Shown: piece by piece, positions 58,348-64,000 of the stretch | How positions within the stretch are numbered: position 1 is the first letter of the stretch | How the letters are laid out: the number at the start of each line of letters is the position of its first letter | Origin: Gayadomonas joobiniege G7 | Lineage (GTDB): Bacteria; Pseudomonadota; Gammaproteobacteria; Enterobacterales; Alteromonadaceae | Direction: 5' to 3' | DNA: 64,000 bases | NCBI RefSeq assembly: GCF_000300815.1 | Contig: NZ_AMRX01000007.1 | Coordinates: forward strand, 186,001-250,000 | Translations under genes and position numbers: made by a program | The notes under the pieces: generated by a model | The model's input: only the letters and a program-made list of their open reading frames with translations | Told to the model about the DNA's origin: nothing | Databases searched by the model: none

Positions 58348-58815
58348 ATGTGGCCTTTTACAAATAATAAATATAAAAAACAGCATAAACGTATTGCTGA
58401 GAATATAAAAAACTATGGTTGGCAATTCCAATTTGTATTCGACAAAGAAGGTAAGAAAGTAGACTTCGCATACAGTATCGGTTTCGAACGATCTTTTGAT
58501 CACCCTGAAATAATGATATTTGGTTTAAAACGAGAAACTATGCATTCATTATTGAGTTCGATAGCTGGAGAACTTAAAAATGGCAAGGAATATAAGCCAA
58601 ACACCAAAGTTACTGGTGTTTTGTCTGGTAACTATGAGGTTATGTTTAAGCCACTGGACGAAAAATGGCACAATGAATTGGCAGGTATCGCGGCTAGATA
58701 TTACGCCAAAAGTTTTAGAATTTATGTAATGCTGTGGCCAGATAAAAACAATACTCTACCAATAGAAAATGGCTGTACACTAACTTTGCAAAATGAGGTG
58801 CTTGAGTACGTATAA
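58348..58815 (+). CDS. DUF4262-like cassette protein
   Basis: This 155-residue soluble protein has the DUF4262 pattern: FAYSIGFERSFDHPEIMIFGL (about 40-60), METMHSLLSS-like RETMHSLLSSIAGEL (about 62-76), and a late YYAKSFRIYVMLWPDKNN. This family is found often on mobile DNA and its role is unknown. The stop overlaps the start of attC site 6. Confidence 0.78.
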   Translation: MWPFTNNKYKKQHKRIAENIKNYGWQFQFVFDKEGKKVDFAYSIGFERSFDHPEIMIFGLKRETMHSLLSSIAGELKNGKEYKPNTKVTGVLSGNYEVMFKPLDEKWHNELAGIAARYYAKSFRIYVMLWPDKNNTLPIENGCTLTLQNEVLEYV

Positions 58816-58911
58816 CAAAGCAATAATGAATGGGATGCAACAAGCTTGGCTGCGTCACTTCGTTCCTAAGTTTTAGCCAAGCTTAAAACGCCACATATTA
58901 CGGCGTTGAGA
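58810..58911 (+). repeat. attC site 6, last of the array
   Basis: The outer boxes are GTATAAC (58810-58816) and GTTGAGA (58905-58911). The centre AAGCTTGGCTGCGTCACTTC is the same as in site 4, and the 17 bases after the right box match those after site 4. No cassette gene follows before the rep-like gene on the other strand. Confidence 0.85.
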
Positions 58912-59016
58912 TCGTAGAATTACTCACAGTTTTAATTTTTATTTGAAAAACTCCAATCAAAATTAAGTTGAAATAATGAGGAGTTTAACTTTTTGTTCAA
59001 TCGAAAATTGTGTTCG

Positions 59017-59535
59017 TTATTTTAAAGCTTTAGAAAATACCTTTTTAAGCTTCTTTTCTTTGGTCATTTGCTCGTTATAGGTGAGGTACACGTTTGCTTT
59101 AAATTTAGCAAATTTAATGTTTTCCCTGCTTCTATGCCAAACAATATTGGCATTAATACAATAAACGTTTGAATTTCCTGATTTTAAAATTTCAATAAAA
59201 TTATGCTTCTTTAAGTGATTCACGGCTTTTGATAAACATTGTCTTGTTCTGCCGAATATCTCGCCCATGGCTTGAAAACTGAGCATCAAGGCATTGGTGT
59301 TATCCATATTTTCAACCATGAACATAAATATGTTTCCAGCGAGCGGATAGTCAAGCAATAACTTTCGTACAGCTGGATACGTACCTTTATTAAATTGAAA
59401 AAAGAATGCATTTTTTTCTACAAACTCACCATTTTCATCTACAGAAACGGGTAATTGATTGCCAAATTCATCAACAGCAAATTGCTGAGTTTTAACGTGG
59501 AATTGCTTTTGTTCTGGAATATTTGAATCTTGCAT
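59017..59535 (-). CDS. Plasmid-type replication initiator-like protein (RepL-like)
   Basis: This is a 172-residue protein with a winged-helix-like centre (about 95-125, LMLSFQAMGEIFGRTRQCLSKAVNHLKKHNF). The C-terminal block ANIVWHRSRENIKFAKFKANVYLTYNE is familiar from small plasmid replication or control proteins. AAGGAG lies 6 bp before the ATG. A palindrome-rich region upstream supports DNA binding there. It could drive replication of the excised element or control its genes. The assignment is by resemblance and moderate. Confidence 0.6.
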   Translation of the reverse strand: MQDSNIPEQKQFHVKTQQFAVDEFGNQLPVSVDENGEFVEKNAFFFQFNKGTYPAVRKLLLDYPLAGNIFMFMVENMDNTNALMLSFQAMGEIFGRTRQCLSKAVNHLKKHNFIEILKSGNSNVYCINANIVWHRSRENIKFAKFKANVYLTYNEQMTKEKKLKKVFSKALK

Positions 59536-60048
59536 ACAGACATCTCCTTATTGTTATTTTTATACCTGTATATACATACATTCCACATATAAAATAAAAG
59601 TCAAATAATTTTTACCACCCGTCATTTTACTTTGACATTGATGTAAACGGTGGCCGTTGCGTTACATTAAAATACGTTGATTTTCTGGGCTTTTTTAATG
59701 TATTGAACTGAATGGCATTTACATTAATGTAAAACCAGATGTGACATAGATTAAGTCTATCTATATGATTTTTATTAACATTTTAGAATTCTTACTATGG
59801 TGTCTGTTTTTAAGGTTCTCAGCCAGTTACACCACAAATAAATTAAGTTTTCATTTTGCTAATATTTAAATTTTCATATTAATTGAATCGATAACCATGA
59901 CGCTGAATTACATAAAAACAGTGTTATCAGCTTCACTATGGTTAATTTAAGATGCAAATTCATTTCGGTTAGGTTATGACTCATGTTTTAGTTAAACGTG
60001 TCTATTTAGTCTGTTTTTGTTACGTTTTACTGTAATGCCTATCCGTAG
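59536..60048. promoter_or_regulatory. Non-coding region with palindromic TTACATTAATGTAA-type repeats (candidate origin/operator)
   Basis: This 513-bp region holds no gene I can support. It contains the perfect 16-bp palindrome TTTACATTAATGTAAA (59718-59733). Imperfect copies lie at 59633-59647 (TGACATTGATGTAAA) and 59661-59669 (GTTACATTA). The spacing and AT-richness suggest binding sites for the adjacent Rep-like protein, as iterons or autoregulatory operators. A TATACCTGTATATA stretch just before the rep-like gene may be its promoter or operator. Confidence 0.5.
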
Positions 60049-60705
60049 TTAAATTTTAAACTTTATTTTTCTGGCGATATTTTTTACTTCTGCATTTGCT
60101 TCAATGTTTTGACCTGTCTTTCTAAATTGAATGTATTCTGACAATCTTAAATTTTGCCATTGCCTGAACTGAAGCTTTTTCAAAGCTAGATCGAGTTGAT
60201 CTGACTGTTGAACATTTGATGCAAAAACCGCAGGCACTGAGATAAGAAAATGAAATTTATTTGATGCGCTATTTTGAATTGAATAGGCATTGTCACAAAT
60301 AAAATTAATACTGTCTGTTTCATACGCTTTAACTCTTTCTAACGTTTTGCAGGGTGCGGTAAGTTGCAGGTGCGATTTGTCTTTAATCGACATATAAAAC
60401 AAAAGCAGTAATATATTGGCTAAAGTAAAGAATGGCTTTTCATCATCTATTTCATGGATGAAAATTTCGTCATATTCTGAATATCGAATTTGAAGATGAT
60501 TAATTATTTCTTCTAATGCTTCCTGAAGTTGATAAAGTGTCAGGTTTCTGAAGTTTAAATTCTTCAGTATGGGGTATGTATTTATCAACTTTTCTATTTC
60601 ACATATCAGAAAATAATTTGGTATTTCCAGATGTATTTTATTGTTTGTGTTTACGCTAGAGCGAATAACTGATTCTAAATATTCTGCATTTGCTAGTGTG
60701 GACAT
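60049..60705 (-). CDS. Element protein of unknown function
   Basis: This 218-residue protein is not recognised. It is mostly helical, with MSTLANAEYLESVIRSS at the start and a mid segment (about 92-108) hydrophobic enough to be buried, FFTLANILLLLFYMSI. A basic C-terminus follows. It lies between the rep-like gene and the relaxase on the same strand, so a role in replication or mobilization is possible but only from position. Confidence 0.55.
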   Translation of the reverse strand: MSTLANAEYLESVIRSSVNTNNKIHLEIPNYFLICEIEKLINTYPILKNLNFRNLTLYQLQEALEEIINHLQIRYSEYDEIFIHEIDDEKPFFTLANILLLLFYMSIKDKSHLQLTAPCKTLERVKAYETDSINFICDNAYSIQNSASNKFHFLISVPAVFASNVQQSDQLDLALKKLQFRQWQNLRLSEYIQFRKTGQNIEANAEVKNIARKIKFKI

Positions 60706-60782
60706 GATGGTTTTTAATTGTTCTATACATTTGTTTTAACAGTATTTTATTTTCTTTCAATAGCTCACCAGTATTTTTTCAC

Positions 60783-61814
60783 TTACCCTCTGTTTCTTCT
60801 GCGTCTTTTTCGTTGTGTTGTTACTTTTGCCCCTTCTGGCGCTGAAAGGTTAGTTTTTTCAACCTCATGAATTGTTTCATTAAATTTTTGAGCGGATATT
60901 TTAGAATGCTGTTCAATTTTATCGATAGATTCTGCTACTTCTGCCGCTTTAAGTTCAGCTTCATTCCAGAATTTATTCATAAAGTTGAACGTCCAGCTTT
61001 CAAGTTCAATCTTCAATTTGTGATAGGTATCAGCTAACGCTTCTATCGCTTTGCGTGTTTTAGTGAGTTTTGTTACTTGTGCGGTTACGGCCGAGTTTAG
61101 CTGCTTATTTTTATCCTCAAGCTGTTGAAGTTTTTCACTTCTGGCTAACCATAACGGCTTATCTGGTTTTGATTTGGTTTTAGGTAGGTAGTCCTTGTGA
61201 TCTTCATTTAATACGAGCTTCACCGACTTATTAAATCCCTGCTTAACGGCATGGATGGTTTTGCGTTGAGAAATGCTTTTAACTACCTCATTGTTAATCA
61301 CATTACTGACTAAAATGTGTAAGTGTGAATGTTTATCAGCCGATGCGGATTCGTCATGTAAAACGATATGAGTGTGACGTTTAATTGCTTTAACTGGTAA
61401 GTTGGTTACTGCGGCAATATCTTGAATAACCTGGGCTGATATTTGTGACCATTGTTTAATACTATTTGGCTGAGTAATATCGTTGGGGATAGTACAAACA
61501 AATGATGTTGCGTAATTTACAACACCGCCTCCAGCTAAACTCTGGCTTTTTCGATAGTTTTTTCGCTCAGATATAGCATTTAAGATATGATGCGCATTAT
61601 TTAATAATACTGTGATTTTAGTTTTTAAATGTGAAGGTCTGTTTTGATCGGCTATATAATTAACATGATTAATAAAACCATTATTAATTTTTCTGCCACT
61701 ACCAGCAATTTTTGAGTGGGTTATTTTACCATTATCGGCTATTACTTTTTTATGTTTGTATTTAATGCCGCTATTGCGGATCTGCTTTACCTTAACCGTC
61801 CAGTTTTTAATCAT
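60783..61814 (-). CDS. HUH-type relaxase (mobilization protein)
   Basis: This is a 343-residue protein. The metal-binding motif lies in KHSHLHILVSN near 162-172, preceded by KRHTHIVLHDESASAD near 145-160. Together they form the two-histidine HUH pattern of relaxases. A candidate catalytic Tyr lies in the N-terminal part (HVNYIADQ near 53, or INYATS-like VVNYATSF near 101). The C-terminal half is a charged coiled coil (about 240-320) ending in an Arg-rich tail, useful for DNA or helper contacts. It would nick oriT for transfer by a helper conjugation system. No coupling protein or type IV secretion gene is present. Confidence 0.72.
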   Translation of the reverse strand: MIKNWTVKVKQIRNSGIKYKHKKVIADNGKITHSKIAGSGRKINNGFINHVNYIADQNRPSHLKTKITVLLNNAHHILNAISERKNYRKSQSLAGGGVVNYATSFVCTIPNDITQPNSIKQWSQISAQVIQDIAAVTNLPVKAIKRHTHIVLHDESASADKHSHLHILVSNVINNEVVKSISQRKTIHAVKQGFNKSVKLVLNEDHKDYLPKTKSKPDKPLWLARSEKLQQLEDKNKQLNSAVTAQVTKLTKTRKAIEALADTYHKLKIELESWTFNFMNKFWNEAELKAAEVAESIDKIEQHSKISAQKFNETIHEVEKTNLSAPEGAKVTTQRKRRRRNRG

Positions 61815-62167
61815 TTCATTTTTAATAATTCTATATTAATTAGATAACACAAAAATTTAAAAATAAAAGACTAAGTTGTAACGGGTACATTATTTTGATG
61901 ATGTTCAAGATAGGGGCTTTGATTCTCAAACCTGCATTTTGCTTCGCTTCATCCCTATGCTTGCAAGAAGGGCGAAGCCCCTCTTAACTCCCAAAATCAA
62001 CAAGTAGATTTTCGAAAATAAATAACATAGTATACTCAATGGTTTAGCTGTTACTCGCTAGTTAATAATTTAATAAACCATTGAAGGTTTTTGTATCTAT
62101 GGAAAGGATGTGGATCGTTAAATAGGCCGCAGATGGAAACTCGGAACATTAATTAACGAGGTAATCT
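61815..62167. other. Non-coding region with candidate oriT hairpin
   Basis: This 353-bp gap lies between the divergent relaxase and PrtN-like genes, where oriT is expected. A strong hairpin at 61965-61985 pairs AAGAAGGGC with GCCCCTCTT (one G-T pair) over GAA. Nearby TTGCAAGCATAGGGAT reads on the minus strand. No gene is supported here. A G-rich leader AGGCCGCAGATGG lies upstream of the PrtN-like gene. Confidence 0.45.
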
Positions 62168-62455
62168 ATGCGTAACCACTCAAACAAATCTCTTTCTCAA
62201 TCTGTATTGTTACTCACGATGGAATTTGGCAATCAAGTTTTAATTCCATTAGAAGAAATTGCTGAAAGGTTACTTGGGTTGAGCGTTAGAACCGCTCAAC
62301 GGAAAGCAGGTTCACATGAACTTCCTTTTCCTGTAATGCGATTAATGGATAGCCAAAAATCGCCTTACCTTGTCCATATTAACAGCCTTGCTGAATATAT
62401 AGAGAAGAAAGCCAACAGTGCCTTTGACGATTGGAGTCACAATCAGGCTGGTTAA
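62168..62455 (+). CDS. PrtN-like small DNA-binding protein (possible excisionase)
   Basis: This 95-residue protein resembles the pyocin activator PrtN family: LIPLEEIAERLLGLSVRTAQRKA (about 26-48), LPFPVMRL (about 52-59) and SPYLVHINSLAEYIEKK (about 65-81). These proteins are common on integrative elements, where similar small winged-helix proteins serve as recombination directionality factors. An AACGAGG-type ribosome site precedes the ATG. A terminator follows its stop. Confidence 0.72.
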   Translation: MRNHSNKSLSQSVLLLTMEFGNQVLIPLEEIAERLLGLSVRTAQRKAGSHELPFPVMRLMDSQKSPYLVHINSLAEYIEKKANSAFDDWSHNQAG

Positions 62456-62466
62456 GTATAGTTTGG

Positions 62467-62488
62467 AAGGGGCTTATGCCCCTTTTTT
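62467..62488 (+). terminator. Intrinsic terminator after the PrtN-like gene
   Basis: AAGGGGC (62467-62473) pairs with GCCCCTT (62478-62484) over TTAT. A run of six T follows the GCCCC arm (62483-62488). Confidence 0.85.
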
Positions 62489-62919
62489 ATTGTATTGTGT
62501 TAAATGGTTCAACAAACCTAGCCAAAATCCCATTTATGTCACTAGGTATGATAATGATCGAAATACTGCGTACGCCATCCCAGAGGTTCATTGTACTGAT
62601 TATCATATTCCAGTGGATAGGCAAGCTATACTAACTGTCTAGTCATTTCAAAAAAACGTTCTTGCATTTTTTCTGGCTTGTTCCAAAGATAAGTTGTTAT
62701 TCACGTACGTAATTCCTTTCATTTGGATAAGGTTTAGTACATTTGTAGTAGTATATATTTCGTAAGTACTAGCATACCATTCTTGTTTTAGTTATTGAAA
62801 AAAAACAAAATAATCTGCTATTAATAATAGGCAATGCTTTATAACGAGGCTCTAGAAAGGAAAATATATTTGAAGTATTCTGCCACTACATATACAGAAT
62901 TTTTGATAGAGAGTTTAGA
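62489..62919. other. Non-coding stretch before the AbiH gene
   Basis: In these 431 bases I see no supportable gene. Two short open frames have no ribosome site or family match. The 3' part is AT-rich and probably holds the promoter of the AbiH gene. Confidence 0.5.
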
Positions 62920-63804
62920 TTGAAAACTTTAGTTATTATCGGTAATGGATTCGATATACAAAACGGTTTATCTACAAGTTATTGGTATTTTCACCAAAAA
63001 TATAGCGACCACCTCGATGACCACTTAGTGTATTTCCCCTCCTTTTTTGATGACCAAGAATGGTCAAATTTCGAAGAAAATTTAGGACTCTTTGATGAAG
63101 ATAACTTCAGAGAAAACTCAGTATGGGAACCAAGTATGGATGACATGATTGAGTCATCTAAATACGTAAACGGCTATAATGATGAAATATTTCAAAAAAC
63201 AGATGAGTTAGTATGTGATATACAAAAAGCATTTAAAGATTGGATTAGAGAAGTAGATCTCAAGAAAGCAACTAAGTTTATGGAATTTCCAAGAGGGTTC
63301 AAATTCATAAACTTTAATTATACATCGACTCTTCAAGATGTGTATTCAGTGCCAGACGAAGATGTATTGCATATCCATGGAAAAGCCAGAGGGAATATAA
63401 TATTTGGGCATGGTATAGGAAATGGTAACCAATCCTCGTCTATGGAACCAAATCAAGATCAGCCTTGGTTTGAGGAGTCATATCAAACTTTAGCATCTGT
63501 AACCGATAAATTTCATAAGCCAGTTAAGAAAATACTTGAAGAGCATAGAACAGACCTAGAAAAATATGGTGATGTTACAAAGGTAATTGTGATTGGACAC
63601 TCTATTAACGATATCGACATTCCATATTTCAAGTGTATTTTAAATGCTTATCCAGATGCAGTCTGGAGGAATTGGAATCATGCAAGTCAAGAATACGATG
63701 GCGTATCAGTTACGCATAATAAATTACTGAGTATTGGAGTTCCTCCTGAAAAGCTATACTCACTATCATCTAAAAAGCTAGGGAGAGCATATCCAATGTG
63801 CTGA
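62920..63804 (+). CDS. AbiH-family abortive-infection protein
   Basis: This 294-residue protein starts at TTG with GAGAG about 7 bp upstream. The N-terminal MKTLVIIGNGFDIQNGLSTSY is the AbiH signature. KFINFNYTSTLQDVY near 128-142, VLHIHGKARGNIIFGHG near 149-165 and VIVIGHSINDIDIPYF near 223-238 are the other conserved blocks. AbiH proteins block phage growth by an unresolved mechanism. Its place next to attR, the accessory end of the element, is typical cargo. The gene is AT-rich compared with the core chromosome. Confidence 0.87.
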   Translation: MKTLVIIGNGFDIQNGLSTSYWYFHQKYSDHLDDHLVYFPSFFDDQEWSNFEENLGLFDEDNFRENSVWEPSMDDMIESSKYVNGYNDEIFQKTDELVCDIQKAFKDWIREVDLKKATKFMEFPRGFKFINFNYTSTLQDVYSVPDEDVLHIHGKARGNIIFGHGIGNGNQSSSMEPNQDQPWFEESYQTLASVTDKFHKPVKKILEEHRTDLEKYGDVTKVIVIGHSINDIDIPYFKCILNAYPDAVWRNWNHASQEYDGVSVTHNKLLSIGVPPEKLYSLSSKKLGRAYPMC

Positions 63805-63885
63805 GATTTGATGTTTGTTTGGCTTAGTGTTTTATTTACGTACTTCCAATTTAAACAATTAAAGAAATAATCGCACCCAAAACAA

Positions 63886-63904
63886 GAACCCATTTTGAAC
63901 CCAT
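63886..63904 (+). repeat. Right arm-type repeat of the element
   Basis: This is the same 19-base GAACCCATTTTGAACCCAT as at 51730-51748, in the same orientation, 55 bp inside attR. It probably binds the recombinase arm domain. Confidence 0.75.
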
Positions 63905-63950
63905 CTTGTTTTATATTTAAATTTCCATTTAAATTCAACTGGTTAAGAAG

Positions 63951-64000
63951 TCAATAAATCCAATCAAGCATAGGCGCAACTGAAAATTTGTGATCTAACT
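63951..64000 (-). pseudogene. Displaced native 5' end of dusA
   Basis: The minus strand reads LDHKFSVAPMLDWIY and then a stop at 63951-63953. The matching part of dusA reads IDHTFSVAPMLDWTD. The native start lies beyond the window. Translation leaves DusA sequence right after the att core, as expected where the element cut the old gene. Confidence 0.88.
63959..63974. repeat. attR core of the element
   Basis: TCCAATCAAGCATAGG is identical to attL 51576-51591. Chromosomal dusA remnant sequence continues to the window end. Confidence 0.9.

Larger units (their letters stand above)
53571..58911 (+). other. Integron gene-cassette array without integron integrase (CALIN-like)
   Basis: Six attC-type sites (four full, two short) follow the stop codons of six small plus-strand genes. 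Cassette genes are short, mostly unrecognised and tightly packed. No integron integrase or attI is visible. The dusA-type recombinase at the left is of another kind. Such clusters are known as CALINs. Here the cluster sits inside a mobile element. Confidence 0.82.
51592..63958. mobile_element. Integrative mobilizable element in dusA, with integron cassettes and AbiH
   Basis: This is about 12.4 kb between attL and attR. It contains, in order, a tyrosine recombinase, a small membrane-protein gene, an attC cassette array broken by an IS66 element, a replication initiator-like gene, an unknown gene, an HUH relaxase, a PrtN-like gene and AbiH. There are no conjugation-channel genes, so it could only move with a helper. 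The dusA 5' end is a recognised integration hot spot for tyrosine recombinases. The att copies, the dusA remnant and the internal arm repeats together fix the borders. Confidence 0.88.

Noticed and set aside
62418-62642. Small overlapping plus-strand frames after the PrtN-like gene
   Set aside because: They run through a strong terminator, lack ribosome sites and match no family.
1-64000. CRISPR array
   Set aside because: No regularly spaced direct repeats with unique spacers were seen. The attC sites are irregular in length and separated by genes.

Overview
The window looks like the chromosome of a marine gammaproteobacterium in or near the Alteromonadales. Three things point there: MutH, MetJ-type operators in front of metK, and a gene set (RlmA, TapT, YejABEF, SapC, HDOD and HD-GYP proteins, several diguanylate cyclases) usual for that order. 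The species cannot be named from sequence alone. Positions 1 to about 51,640 are ordinary core chromosome. Positions about 51,640 to 63,958 are a mobile element integrated into the 5' end of dusA.

Core, left to right. (1) A GCS2-type ligase that runs off the left edge, then trmB. (2) A minus-strand methyl-cycle group: ahcY, an adenosine-kinase-like sugar kinase, a CobD/CbiB-like membrane protein and mtnN. metK, which has a tandem MetJ operator, lies farther right at 22.4 kb. (3) Small housekeeping genes: DUF2726, tapT, DUF445, a Sel1-like protein, creA, tyrS, a MepM-like endopeptidase and anmK. (4) A membrane-anchored glutamate-synthase-like flavoprotein, a Na+/H+ antiporter and an AlkC-like glycosylase. 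(5) The carbon block tkt-epd-pgk, in which epd has no standard start codon. (6) A class V aminotransferase, a SprT-like protein, SapC, rlmA-mutH, and a minus-strand run HDOD, pabA, HD-GYP and GGDEF. (7) yejABEF. (8) A membrane-bound diguanylate cyclase convergent with two tandem copies of a porin plus small periplasmic binding-protein module. (9) trpS, tRNA-Arg(CCT), and a six-gene plus-strand operon for envelope lipid or lipid A decoration (flippase-like protein, GT2, two ArnT-like transferases, two PAP2 phosphatases), then dusA.

The island. A 16-bp core inside dusA (51576-51591) is repeated at 63959-63974. Beyond the right copy lies a remnant of the old dusA 5' end reading LDHKFSVAPMLDW followed by a stop. 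A 19-bp sequence is also repeated just inside both ends. The island carries a tyrosine recombinase; six integron-type attC sites separating small cassette genes, with no integron integrase; an IS66-family element with matching inverted repeats and a perfect 8-bp target duplication that splits one cassette gene; a replication-initiator-like gene with palindromic repeats upstream; an HUH-type relaxase; a PrtN-like small DNA-binding protein that may be the excision factor; and an AbiH-family antiphage gene next to attR. I read it as an integrative mobilizable element that acquired an integron cassette array without an integrase plus a defence gene. This island is the most interesting part of the window.
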